The notes beneath the pieces are model-generated. The model had not been told where the DNA came from, ran no database searches, and saw nothing but the letters and a program-made list of their open reading frames with translations. Source: Psychroflexus salarius (GTDB taxonomy: Bacteria > Bacteroidota > Bacteroidia > Flavobacteriales > Flavobacteriaceae). Taken from it: a stretch of 64,000 nt of DNA. A program made the translations under genes and the position numbers. The first letter of the stretch is position 1, and the number at the start of each line of letters is the position of its first letter. The DNA lies in NCBI RefSeq assembly GCF_900129035.1, contig NZ_FQTW01000006.1:112237-176236 (forward strand), written 5' to 3'. Of this stretch, positions 26,401 through 35,886 are shown piece by piece.

Positions 26401-29400
26401 TATTTATTGATTATTAATTTATTAATGCTTTTATTTCCTTGTTTATCTTTTAACTGGATAAAATAAACCCCTGAATTAAGTTGGTTTAGGACTAAATTTA
26501 TTTTTCCTGACTCAATTATTTCTGTTTTTGAATAAACAACTTGACCTAAGTTGTTATAAACTTTAACTTCTGCAGAATTACTTTTAAGTGATGTATTAAT
26601 TAAAACATTACCGGAAGTTGGATTTGGTGATATTGAAGATATATTGAAGTCTTCTTGATTTGTCATATCTAAAGTTTGCGAAACCAACAGCAAACTAAAA
26701 CGTGTATTGCTATGAGAATCGGGTATATTAGGATCTACAGTAAAACTATAAGTGTTAGAGTTATTTAACAGTGTTTGAGTAGCTAAGTAAGCATCTGAAA
26801 TGTACACCTGAGTATTAGGCATGTTGTTTAAATTAATAGTAAAACTGTAATTTTCATTACGCCAGTTATTTGTAAACAATGGTATTTCTTCTTCAAAAGA
26901 CGGTAAATTTCGCTGTTCTACAGTAAATAGTTTTTGAGAATTAATAATTGCTAAATTTTCGTCAACATTACCAAGCTTAGGTACATCAAACTGATCTATT
27001 GCATGATTAAAGCTTTCAGAAAACTCTATGTGCGTGGCATCTATTTCTTCTCCATCATGATTATTAAGTTTTAACTCAATACGAGGTTCAATAATTTGAT
27101 TTACAGACCTACCTACCCCAACAATAGTTTCAACATCTTTATCGAGCTCATTAAACGTAATATCACTAACTGAATTATCTGTTAATTCAACAAAAAAAGC
27201 TTGACCAGGTTCTAAAAATTTGGTTGCTGAACTAGAAGGTATAGTTTCACCTTCTCCTGAATCTATATTATTTATTAATACAAATGCACCTCTTTCATTA
27301 ACTGAAGGATCCCAAACCCATAGCCTAGTAGCTAAGGTATTAGCGTTGTTTGATAAAATAGAGCTTACATCTACTCTTGACGGGTAAGGATTAGCTAAAA
27401 ACATGTAGCTTGTATTAGCTGAGTTAGCTATTGGGAAACTTAAAGTTTGGTTTCCGTAAAGAATATCTCCTGCACTACTAATTGTTGTTGAGGAAGATGC
27501 TAAATTATCAGTTAAGTCTACACCTCTATCTCCACGAATAAATAAGCGATAAGGCTTACCAGCAACTAAGTTTGTTGATTTTGTATTAGATACACTTTGC
27601 CAACCATTATCAGTATCAAACTCAAATAGTGAATGGTTTCCAGATAAAGTATAATCTATTCCAGTTTCAGTGTTAAAACTTCCGACTGTTCCTTGTTCTC
27701 CAGTTATATGTGTTCCAACACCTGGTTCATAAATTCCCGAATTTTGCCAATTATCAAAAATACTAGAAGAATTAACTGGACTTGTAACCATCCTAAAGGC
27801 GCGTTTATCATTAAAATATTGCTGAAATGTGAATGTACCTGACCCAGAAATAGTACCAGAAAATTCATTAAGGTAAGCTGAGCCATTTAAATCACTCTCA
27901 AATAGAATATTACCATTATTTAAAATATTACCACTAACACTAAGTATTTTACCTGAACTAATCGCCAATGTTGAACCGGCATCTAACTCTAAATTTTTAA
28001 TAGATAAATCACTGTTAACTTTGGGCATATGAGTTGCAGTCTCTAAAATGTGAATATCTGAACCTGCTGAAGGTACTACCTCTTTAGACCAATTACTTGT
28101 GTTGTTCCAATCATCGTTTTGTGAACCATTCCACTCGAAAGCGGCGTTATTGAATTTGAGAACAACTACACCATTGCCACCGTTACCACCATTCTGCATA
28201 CAATCATCATTAAAACCATCGCAGGTTGAATCACCGTCAATATCAGATGTTCCACCGCCGCCGCCGCCGCCATAGCCATCTAACGCATTTTTCCAGGACA
28301 TATTAACGTTATCTGCTGCAGATTGATGCCAAAAACCACCATTACCACCACCGGCAGTACCTAAACCTTTAGCCGTATTATAACCACTAAATACTTGTGT
28401 ACCACCGCCGCCGCCGCCGCCAACGACTATGGTTTTACCAGTTATACTTGTCTCAAAACCAGGGCCGCCATTACCTGCTGAACTTGAAATTGCATTAAAA
28501 CCATTACCAGAAGTACCAGCACCACCGCCACCAGAGTAAATACGAATACCACCGCCATCATAACCGCTTCCTCCAGAAAATGATGTAAAGCCCTCATGCG
28601 AAGCGTAAGCAGCACCTGAGCCTCCGCCATGATAATTGCCACCTCCATTTTCTGGACTATCCGAGATACGACCTCCATTTCCGCCGCCTGGAGCAAAAGC
28701 TAGAGTTGCACCATCTTCATCTAGTATAGAAGAGGCTTCTCCACTTTCGGCGTTTCGGCCCCACTTACCATAGACGCCTCCAGCCCCGACATGTATATTT
28801 AAGACTTGTCCGGGCGAAACAGACATGCTACCTTCAAGGACTCGCCCACCAGCACCACCGCCAGCTGAACGATCACGAGCGAATCCACCGCCACCACCGC
28901 CACCAACGACTAAATACTCTATTTGAGTAACATTGTTGGGAAGTGTATATGTAGACTCTCCTTCTGGAAAAACAACAATTGTGTTTCCTTCAAGATTTTC
29001 TACGACTGTAATTTCATTAACGTCTAAATTTGGAATTTTAGGAGTATATCTTAGGATTACCACACCATTACCACCGTCGCCACCGCGCTGAACACAATTG
29101 CCAGAACAACCGGTTACTCCATCCCAGTCAGAACGGCCACCTCCACCGCCGCCACCGCGACCATCAATACCATTAGTAGTATTCATTTTAGGAATCCTTT
29201 CTACAACAGTATTTCTATCATTTGTGCAAAGACTGCCGAGTTTCAAATAGTAAGTACCTCCGTTTCCACCACCATCCTTACCAAAACCTTCTGCCCATGG
29301 ATACTCAGTAGGTTGCATCTGATATTGATATGATCCACCACCACCACCACCATAACCCTGAGTAGTGCCAGTAATGCTAGAAGTTATACCGCTACCACCA

Positions 29401-30107
29401 TCACCAGATGAATGATCGTCCCAATCGTTATAGTAACCATTACCGCCAGAACCGGCAGAACCTGCACCACCTCCTGCAAAAAAAGACATTCTATTCTGAA
29501 CCCCGAAACAATTATACTGATATGAATGCTCACCACCGCTACCACCATTAAATTGCGGGAAGCTTGAAGGGCTATAGCTAGCGGAAGGACTATTATGGGA
29601 TGCCCCGCCACCATTTACTGCGCTGTAATTAAGTTGTGCCCCACGACCACCCCCTGGAACTGTAATAGTGTCTCCATTATAGACCAAAATAGAATTATCA
29701 CCGCTAAGACCGGGACTATCAGGACCTGTACCGCCACTTCCGCCAGCACCAACTGTTACTGTGATTAGATCACCTGGCGAGACTTCAAACGCGTCGGATA
29801 CAACACGCCCTCCAGCACCACCACCAGCAGTGCGATCTGTAGCAAAACCACCACCACCGCCACCACCAACAATGAGGTAGCTTATTTCATCAACTTCATC
29901 AGGGACTTCGAAAGTCTGATTTTCTCCTACAGGAAAAACAACCACTACAGAGCCATCATCCATTTCTGTTTCAGTGATTGTTGTGACATCAACATTTACA
30001 GAACCACCTTCAACTGGGGTTGCAATCTGAGCAAAACTAACATAACTTAAGAATAAAATAAAAAAAGTAAAATAAGTCGATAATTCTTTCATAACATAAT
30101 TCTTCAT
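26400..30107 (-). CDS. Giant glycine-rich T9SS-secreted surface protein
   Basis: 1235 aa from ATG 30107 (ATG 30092 is equally possible; the longer frame to 30164 adds a non-signal hydrophobic tail). Signal peptide ends FLSYVSFAQ. Two glycine-rich repeats of about 320 aa follow, each opening with a valine/isoleucine strand and a long Gly run, then a DR.AGGGAGGRV segment, SPG and VGAGG, and each closing with NGGNGGNGVVVL-type strands. After these come a region with NDDWNNTSNWSKEVVPS and the T9SS type A sorting domain (SISPNPTSGNVLIN ... GVYFIQLKDKQGNKSINKLIINK). The protein should be exported and attached to the cell surface. Its place with Wzz/Wza-like genes suggests a matrix or adhesin role (inference). 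Confidence 0.85.
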   Translation of the reverse strand: MKNYVMKELSTYFTFFILFLSYVSFAQIATPVEGGSVNVDVTTITETEMDDGSVVVVFPVGENQTFEVPDEVDEISYLIVGGGGGGGFATDRTAGGGAGGRVVSDAFEVSPGDLITVTVGAGGSGGTGPDSPGLSGDNSILVYNGDTITVPGGGRGAQLNYSAVNGGGASHNSPSASYSPSSFPQFNGGSGGEHSYQYNCFGVQNRMSFFAGGGAGSAGSGGNGYYNDWDDHSSGDGGSGITSSITGTTQGYGGGGGGSYQYQMQPTEYPWAEGFGKDGGGNGGTYYLKLGSLCTNDRNTVVERIPKMNTTNGIDGRGGGGGGGRSDWDGVTGCSGNCVQRGGDGGNGVVILRYTPKIPNLDVNEITVVENLEGNTIVVFPEGESTYTLPNNVTQIEYLVVGGGGGGGFARDRSAGGGAGGRVLEGSMSVSPGQVLNIHVGAGGVYGKWGRNAESGEASSILDEDGATLAFAPGGGNGGRISDSPENGGGNYHGGGSGAAYASHEGFTSFSGGSGYDGGGIRIYSGGGGAGTSGNGFNAISSSAGNGGPGFETSITGKTIVVGGGGGGGTQVFSGYNTAKGLGTAGGGNGGFWHQSAADNVNMSWKNALDGYGGGGGGGTSDIDGDSTCDGFNDDCMQNGGNGGNGVVVLKFNNAAFEWNGSQNDDWNNTSNWSKEVVPSAGSDIHILETATHMPKVNSDLSIKNLELDAGSTLAISSGKILSVSGNILNNGNILFESDLNGSAYLNEFSGTISGSGTFTFQQYFNDKRAFRMVTSPVNSSSIFDNWQNSGIYEPGVGTHITGEQGTVGSFNTETGIDYTLSGNHSLFEFDTDNGWQSVSNTKSTNLVAGKPYRLFIRGDRGVDLTDNLASSSTTISSAGDILYGNQTLSFPIANSANTSYMFLANPYPSRVDVSSILSNNANTLATRLWVWDPSVNERGAFVLINNIDSGEGETIPSSSATKFLEPGQAFFVELTDNSVSDITFNELDKDVETIVGVGRSVNQIIEPRIELKLNNHDGEEIDATHIEFSESFNHAIDQFDVPKLGNVDENLAIINSQKLFTVEQRNLPSFEEEIPLFTNNWRNENYSFTINLNNMPNTQVYISDAYLATQTLLNNSNTYSFTVDPNIPDSHSNTRFSLLLVSQTLDMTNQEDFNISSISPNPTSGNVLINTSLKSNSAEVKVYNNLGQVVYSKTEIIESGKINLVLNQLNSGVYFIQLKDKQGNKSINKLIINK
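28254..28423. repeat. Runs of CCG triplets (poly-Gly codons)
   Basis: Uninterrupted CCG/CCA triplets at about 28254-28271 and 28405-28423 encode Gly tracts in the glycine-rich protein. Expansion or contraction would change the tract length by whole residues, not the frame. Confidence 0.7.
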
Positions 30108-30479
30108 AATAATGAACAATAATAAATAAAACAGGAAGTTGACATTAAAAATCAATATCGACAAACTCTAAACTTAGCTTTTAGAGCTGATAAAATAAGG
30201 GGTGTTTATTTACAAAAAATATAGACAATTTAATAAACTTAATTTTATATTATTGATTTTAAGCTATTTAAAATTTATAGACGTGATCATATTTAAATCA
30301 ATAAACAGGGCTGAACAGTATAAAAAATTATGAGTAAGAAGAGATTAAATCTATATCATTACTACCTTTTTACGAAGAAGCCAAGTATTAACTTACCAAG
30401 CTTTTCCTTACAGGACACTAGTGATAATTAGCATGTATTTTTAATAAATGCATTAAACATGTTGAAAAGTGAAATACAA
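30108..30479. other. Intergenic between the T9SS gene and the TPR regulator
   Basis: No gene and no clear promoter match. The TPR regulator ends at 30480 with no obvious terminator, so transcription may run from the regulator into the T9SS operon. Confidence 0.4.
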
Positions 30480-32426
30480 TCAAGTAAGCTCCTCTAAGTA
30501 TTTAGTAAAATCGACTTTTGGATCTAGTTTGAACTTCTTTTTTAAACGGCTTTTATTGGTAAGTACCGTCTCGTAGGAAATATTTAATGCCGAGGCAATA
30601 ATTCTATTTTCAATCCCAAGATGCACAAGGATACAAAAGTTAATATTTCGATTAGATATTTCTGGATCGAGTTCTTTTAAACGTTTAATAAATGTAAAAT
30701 TGTAGCGTTTGAATTTATCAATCAACAAATCCCAATACTGGTGATTAAGTTGTTGTTCAGAAATCTTCTTCAATGCTTTATCGTCTGGTCTATTTTTAAC
30801 TAAATAACTTTTTAATTGGTCTTTAAATTCTTGTGATTCTATAGCTAAGCTAATTAACCTGTTTTTATATTCTTTGATCTCATCTTCTTTAAAGTTGGAG
30901 AGCTCCTGTTCAGCCTTTAATTTCTGGGTAAGTGAATGTTCTTTCAAAATAAGCAAATTATTTTGTTTTGCTTTTGCATCATTGAGAGATTTATAATAGT
31001 TAATAAATAAAATACTAAAAATAATAAGTACACAAGCTATTATAAGTATAGACGCAAGAAGTTGTTTCTCTTTACTGAGTTGTTGGTCTAAAATTTTATT
31101 TTTTTGCTCTAAAAGCTCTTTATCTTTTTCAATGATTTTCTTTTCAAATTCAGATTTAATTTGACTTCTAACATTAAATTCTGCCAAATTAACTATAGTA
31201 TCTTGAATTGCAAATAGTTTAGATTTTACATAACCAAAATTATCTGGGTATTGTGATTGAGATATTTGATTTAATAAGAATTTGTAAATTTTTAATCGAT
31301 CGTAAACACCAAATTCATAATCTTCAACTTTTTTATCATATTTTATGAATTGATTAATTGCTTTGGTTAATTTTAACTGGTTGTTTAAGACATCTAAGAC
31401 TTCAAAATTGTTGAGTAACAAATTATACAACCTCTCATTTCTAGTTTTGTAAGATTGGTTAACTAAGGAATCATATAACAAACTAGACTCAACAAATTTC
31501 TTTTGTTCAAATAAGATTTTTGCTTTTGTTTCTTTTGCATAACTAACATAATTACTAATGTCAAAATGTTTAAGCCCTGAAATTGCAGACTTTATTAAAC
31601 TATCAGCCTGATTTAACTTTTTAAGTTTTATGCATGTATTAGCTAAGTTTATTGTAGCTAAAAAAGCAGTTGGATTTCTGCCTATATCGGTGAATCTCTT
31701 GATTGATTCTTTAAATAAAGTTTCTGACTTTGAATAATCTCCTAGTTTAAAATAAAGGTCTGCGAGGTTATGATTGGCATAGACTAAGCTAATACTATCT
31801 ATTGGTTGTGTATTTTCGATTAAATTAATAGCATTTAATTTATAATCTAATGCCATTTGATAATTTTGCAAGCGTGTAAATACACTTGATAATTCATCTG
31901 TAACTAAACATAAAGCTCTATTGTTGTTGGTTTGCTTAGCTATAATTTGAGCTTCATTTAAAATCTTTAGTGCCTTTTTGTATTCTCTTTTCTTTTTTAG
32001 CGTTATTGCTAAGTTATACAAATTAAAGGGACTTAACTCTAATCTATCTTTTTCAAATTCAATTACTTTTTCTAAAAAATACTCTGATGAATCAAGCATG
32101 AAGACACGCTGATAATAAATTCCTTTAAGTTTTAAATTTCCCACAATTAAACTATCTGGCCAAGTTGAAGTATTTAGACTTGTTAAGCTATCTAACTGTA
32201 GTTTTGATTCTTCTAAATCAGAATAGAAGCCTGAAAAAATTCGTTTTTGTGTTTGATAGATGTTTTGCGCATCATTTTTGTTTAGCGATTGAGCGCTTGC
32301 ATAAGGAATAATAAAAATCAAAAGAAAAATGTGGGTCAAAGTCTTAATTTTAAAACTATACTTAAATGAGTAGTTCTTATAAGCTAAACCGAGTTTAATT
32401 ATGCTGTCTTTGAGACTGATTTTCAT
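30480..32426 (-). CDS. TPR membrane protein with C-terminal LuxR-type HTH
   Basis: 648 aa. Signal or TM segment at about 29-46 (LTHIFLLIFIIPYASAQS), then tetratricopeptide-like repeats (about 90-400, with LDYKLNAINLIENTQ and LFKESIKRFTDIG). A TM helix is at about 455-475 (ILIIACVLIIFSILFINYY), followed by coiled coil and a C-terminal helix-turn-helix (INFCILVHLGIENRIIASALNISYETVLTNKSRLKKKFKL). This is the Bacteroidota class of one-component membrane regulators with a periplasmic TPR sensor. It lies just upstream, same strand, of the surface protein/export genes and is a reasonable candidate to regulate them. Confidence 0.85.
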   Translation of the reverse strand: MKISLKDSIIKLGLAYKNYSFKYSFKIKTLTHIFLLIFIIPYASAQSLNKNDAQNIYQTQKRIFSGFYSDLEESKLQLDSLTSLNTSTWPDSLIVGNLKLKGIYYQRVFMLDSSEYFLEKVIEFEKDRLELSPFNLYNLAITLKKKREYKKALKILNEAQIIAKQTNNNRALCLVTDELSSVFTRLQNYQMALDYKLNAINLIENTQPIDSISLVYANHNLADLYFKLGDYSKSETLFKESIKRFTDIGRNPTAFLATINLANTCIKLKKLNQADSLIKSAISGLKHFDISNYVSYAKETKAKILFEQKKFVESSLLYDSLVNQSYKTRNERLYNLLLNNFEVLDVLNNQLKLTKAINQFIKYDKKVEDYEFGVYDRLKIYKFLLNQISQSQYPDNFGYVKSKLFAIQDTIVNLAEFNVRSQIKSEFEKKIIEKDKELLEQKNKILDQQLSKEKQLLASILIIACVLIIFSILFINYYKSLNDAKAKQNNLLILKEHSLTQKLKAEQELSNFKEDEIKEYKNRLISLAIESQEFKDQLKSYLVKNRPDDKALKKISEQQLNHQYWDLLIDKFKRYNFTFIKRLKELDPEISNRNINFCILVHLGIENRIIASALNISYETVLTNKSRLKKKFKLDPKVDFTKYLEELT

Positions 32427-32676
32427 TGTTATTTTGTGTATGGCTTTAAAAAAACTTTTATAATTTGTAGTGCTAATTCGAAATTATAAGCTGACTTTAT
32501 AATTCTACATTTATTAATGCAATTAAAAAGCAGATACATACTTAATCATTTAATAAAGCAATAATTTTAAAATACAAGCAAAAATAATAAATTTAATTTC
32601 AATGTATTATTTAATTTATGAATCTTGAGATAAAAAGGTAGCATTGTAATTGACGAAATTACATCTGATAGCATTT

Positions 32677-33198
32677 TTATGAATTATTTTGATAACCTTT
32701 ATAAAAACCTATACCAAAATCGACCAACCATTTAATCCCCAAAAAACTTAACCACAACAAGTTGATGGTTATATGCCAAATAAGCTGTATTAAAGCCAAT
32801 GCCAGCTGAAAAAACATAAATATAAGCTGTAAAGTAGCGGCATTTTTACCTCTGACTTGAACACCACCCATTTTGAAACTAGAATAGTTGGGCTTAAATA
32901 AATTATACGAACCTCTTTTGTTTTTTATCGAGGTACTTACACCTGATTTAGAGATATTGAAATTAAAAGGGCCACTTTTATATCTTCCAATAAATTGAAA
33001 GTTACCATTTTGTAAGCCTAGCCTTGCGCCTTTAAAAAGTCGTTTATGAAACCTTACACCATGATTGGTATTAATGGTAGCCCCATAACCGTCTTTAGAA
33101 TGCGTTTTAGTGGCAGATACACCACTTGTTCTTGAAACACGTATATTTTCACCACGGTATTCAATTCGTTTTCTTGGCTGTTGATCTTTATAGGGCAT
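32677..33198 (-). CDS. Uncharacterised protein with beta-rich N-terminus and C-terminal TM helices
   Basis: 173 aa from ATG 33198 (MPYKDQQPRKRI). The N-terminal 110 residues are basic and rich in G/S/T strands, ending ISKSGVSTSIKNKRGSYNLFKPNYSSFKMGGVQVRGKNA. The KSGVS pattern recalls DUF4236-type proteins. Two hydrophobic segments follow (about 120-142 and 148-166). Function unknown. It is the gene nearest the tRNA-Asn repeat array. Confidence 0.55.
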   Translation of the reverse strand: MPYKDQQPRKRIEYRGENIRVSRTSGVSATKTHSKDGYGATINTNHGVRFHKRLFKGARLGLQNGNFQFIGRYKSGPFNFNISKSGVSTSIKNKRGSYNLFKPNYSSFKMGGVQVRGKNAATLQLIFMFFQLALALIQLIWHITINLLWLSFLGIKWLVDFGIGFYKGYQNNS

Positions 33199-33261
33199 TA
33201 TAAATGCGTCTTTCAATTATAAATTTTAAATATAAATAAATGCTATTTATTTAGAACGAAA

Positions 33262-34170
33262 AAACCAATACTTTTGGATCAGGCTTTGTTTGCTCCTCCT
33301 CAAATCCCGACGTTTCGGGAGAACTTTGGACTTTAATTACAACTGAGTTTAGATATTACACCTTTAATTCAATCATCAAAACATTCATCACCACTGCTCA
33401 ACAAAAAAGCCTAACATTTTCATGCTAGGCTTAGTTTGCTCCTCCTCAAATCCCGACGTTTCGGGAGAACTTTGGACTTCAATTAAAAACTGAGTTTGGT
33501 TATTACATTTTTAATTTAACCTTCTAAACATTCATCAATACTACTCAACAAAAAAGCCCAATACTTTCGTATCAGGCTTTATTTGCTCCTCCTCAAATCC
33601 CGATGCTTCGGGAGAACTTTGGACTTCAATTAAAAACTGAGTTTGGTTATTACATTTTTAATTTAACCTTCTAAACATTCATCAATACTACTCAACAAAA
33701 AAGCCCAATACTTTCGTATCAGGCTTTATTTGCTCCTCCTCAAATCCCGATGCTTCGGGAGAACTTTGGACTTTAATTACAACTAAGTTTAGCTTTTACA
33801 TCTTTAATTCAATCATCAAAACATTCATCACCACTACTCAACAAAAAAGCCCGATACTTTCGTATCAGGCTTTATTTGCTCCTCCTCAAATCCCGACGCT
33901 TCGGGAGAACTTTGGACTTCAATTAAAACGGAGTTTAGCTTTTACATCTTTAATTCAATCACCAAAACATTCATCACCACTACTCAACAAAAAAGCCCGA
34001 TACTTTCGTATCAGGCTTTGTTTGCTCCTCCTCAAATCCCGACGCTTCGGGAGAACTTTGGACTTCAATTACAACTAAATTTAGCTATTACATCTTTAAT
34101 TCAATCATCAAAACATTCATCAATACTACTCAACAAAAAAGCCCAATACTTTCGTATCAGGCTTTGTTTG
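33262..34170 (-). repeat. Six tandem 146-147-bp repeats derived from the tRNA-Asn 3' end
   Basis: CTCCTCCTCAAA starts at 33293, 33439, 33586, 33733, 33879 and 34025, then at the true tRNA at 34171. Steps are 146, 147, 147, 146, 146, 146. On the minus strand each unit reads: GTCCAAAGTTC (tRNA T-arm); a small hairpin TCCCGA-loop-TCGGGA replacing the T-loop; TTTGAGGAGGAGCAAAC (T-arm and acceptor 3' strand); a terminator hairpin (GCCTGATAC GAAA GTATCGGGC, then T6); and about 65 bases of AT-rich spacer. The stem of the small hairpin is identical in all six copies while its loop varies (AACG, AGCA, AGCG). The outermost unit has a decayed terminator. Confidence 0.9.
34135..34165 (-). terminator. tRNA-Asn terminator
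   Basis: Minus strand: AAAGCCTGATAC, GAAA tetraloop, GTATTGGGCTTTTTT. The same hairpin recurs once per repeat unit farther downstream. Confidence 0.85.
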
Positions 34171-34244
34171 CTCCTCCTCAAAGACTCGAACTTTGGACCC
34201 TCTGATTAACAGTCAGATGCTCTAACCAACTGAGCTAAGGAGGA
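34171..34244 (-). tRNA. tRNA-Asn (anticodon GTT)
   Basis: 74 nt, no encoded CCA. Minus-strand acceptor TCCTCCT pairs with AGGAGGA (34178-34172), discriminator G. D-stem GCTC/GAGC; anticodon stem TCTGA/TCAGA with loop CTGTTAA; T-stem CAAAG/CTTTG with loop TTCGAGT. The 3' portion is the parent of the downstream repeats. Confidence 0.97.
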
Positions 34245-34330
34245 ATTTATATGTTAAGAACGTTTTTTCTGTTTTGCGAGTGCAAATATAAACCCTTTTT
34301 TAGTTTTGCAAAACATTTTTTTAAAATTTT

Positions 34331-35647
34331 TTATTCAAAAAAGTATCGGTAAACATCATTACCATTAGCATATAAAACAAGGGCTATGATGATGAAAAAT
34401 CCGATCATTTGGGCGTACTCCATTACCTTCTCATTGGGTTTGCGACCTGAAACCATTTCGTATAGTAAAAACATCACATGGCCACCGTCTAAAGCTGGGA
34501 TTGGCAAAATATTCATAAAAGCTAAGATAATTGAAATAAAGGCTGTTGTTTCCCAAAACGAAACCCAATCCCAAGTATCTGGAAATAAACCACCAATAGC
34601 ACCAAAACCACCGACCTGCGAAGCGCCTTTTTCAGTGAAGATATACTTAAATTGTGCCGCATAATTAGTAAGTTGACGCATACCAAATGAAAAGCCACCA
34701 ACTAAACTTTCAGTAAAGCTATAGTCGCGATGTCCACGTTCTAGATTAGCATCAACATAAATACCGATGACAGCCTCTTTAGGAACGCTTACTTCTACGC
34801 TATCAATAGCATTGTCGCGTTGATACTTTATTAACAATTCTTGACCAACACTATTTTTAACCACCGAGGTTAACTCATGCCAAAATTGTATCGGTTGATT
34901 GTCAACACCAATAACCTGATCGCCAGGCTGCAAGCCAGCTAAACCGGCTGGACTTTCTGGCACGATACTATCTAATTTAGCCTCAAAAACAGGTGTAAAC
35001 GGTATTTGGTAACCCGCTTTAAAAAGCTCTACACCTACATCTTCTGGTACTTGTAAAACTTCAATAGAGCCATCAGCATGTTGTACTTCAACCTTTTCAA
35101 AATCTCTAAGCATAAAGACTTCGTTGATATTCATCGGATTTTCTAAAGCTTCACCATCAACACTTAAAAAGTTATCGCCATCTTCAAATCCGTAAGCTTT
35201 TAGAGGTTCTGCAACGGTAAATCCATTCGATAAACTTTCTGGTTTGACATAATCTCTTCCGAAAACTAAAAGAATCATCATGTAAATCACAAAACCTAGA
35301 ATAATATTAACGGTTACACCACCTAACATAATAATGAGTCGTTGCCAAGCTGGCTTACTTCTAAACTCCCAAGGTTGCGGTGGTTTTGCCATTTGCTCTT
35401 TATCCATACTTTCATCTATCATGCCTGAAATTTTCACATAACCTCCAAGCGGCAACCAACCGATGCCGTAAACAGTTTCACCTATTTTTTTCTTAAACAG
35501 TGAAAACTTCAAATCGAAAAACAAATAGAATTTTTCAACGCGTGTTTTAAATAATTTGGCGGGAATAAAATGCCCTAATTCGTGTAACACAATTAAAAGC
35601 GATAAGCTTAAAAGTAATTGAATGGCTTTTATATAAAATGGATCCAT
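34331..35647 (-). CDS. rseP: RseP-type site-2 zinc metalloprotease
   Basis: 438 aa inner-membrane protease that cuts anti-sigma factors and remnant signal peptides inside the membrane. HELGH at residues 22-26 gives the zinc ligands, with the third ligand region NILPIPALDGGH near 385. Four TM segments, and in between two PDZ-like domains (the second with SPAGLAGLQPGDQVIGVDNQPI). Length is typical of the Bacteroidota form. It is the next gene after tRNA-Asn on the other side from the repeat array. Confidence 0.93.
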   Translation of the reverse strand: MDPFYIKAIQLLLSLSLLIVLHELGHFIPAKLFKTRVEKFYLFFDLKFSLFKKKIGETVYGIGWLPLGGYVKISGMIDESMDKEQMAKPPQPWEFRSKPAWQRLIIMLGGVTVNIILGFVIYMMILLVFGRDYVKPESLSNGFTVAEPLKAYGFEDGDNFLSVDGEALENPMNINEVFMLRDFEKVEVQHADGSIEVLQVPEDVGVELFKAGYQIPFTPVFEAKLDSIVPESPAGLAGLQPGDQVIGVDNQPIQFWHELTSVVKNSVGQELLIKYQRDNAIDSVEVSVPKEAVIGIYVDANLERGHRDYSFTESLVGGFSFGMRQLTNYAAQFKYIFTEKGASQVGGFGAIGGLFPDTWDWVSFWETTAFISIILAFMNILPIPALDGGHVMFLLYEMVSGRKPNEKVMEYAQMIGFFIIIALVLYANGNDVYRYFFE

Positions 35648-35864
35648 AATTTATTCTAAAATTTAAATTGCAAAAGTAAGGTTTTAGCGCACTAATTAAA
35701 ATGCCGATTTCATTATTTATTAAATGTTTATCATTCCTGCTTGGCTTTAAGGAAAAGTAAATACCTTACTTAGCCTTTTCAGCATACTAAATAGGCTAAA
35801 AATGACAAGACCTGATTAACAAATAATTGTAACTTTAATCACGCAAAATCAACTCATGAAACCT

Positions 35865-35872
35865 TATTTTTG
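35865..35872 (+). promoter_or_regulatory. Candidate -7 box for the SCO gene
   Basis: TATTTTTG matches TAnnTTTG, 14 bases before the ATG. No -33 element at the expected distance. Confidence 0.35.
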
Positions 35873-35886
35873 TTTAAAATTAAATC

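Noticed and set aside
28254..28423. CCG triplet runs as a phase-variation switch
   Set aside because: Length changes are in whole codons, so they cannot turn the gene on or off.
33262..34170. Repeat array as CRISPR
   Set aside because: The whole 146-bp unit is repeated, with no unique spacers and no cas genes.
34018..34209. 63-codon plus-strand frame in the repeat array
   Set aside because: Made of repeat and antisense tRNA sequence; the repeats are best explained on the minus strand as RNA structures.
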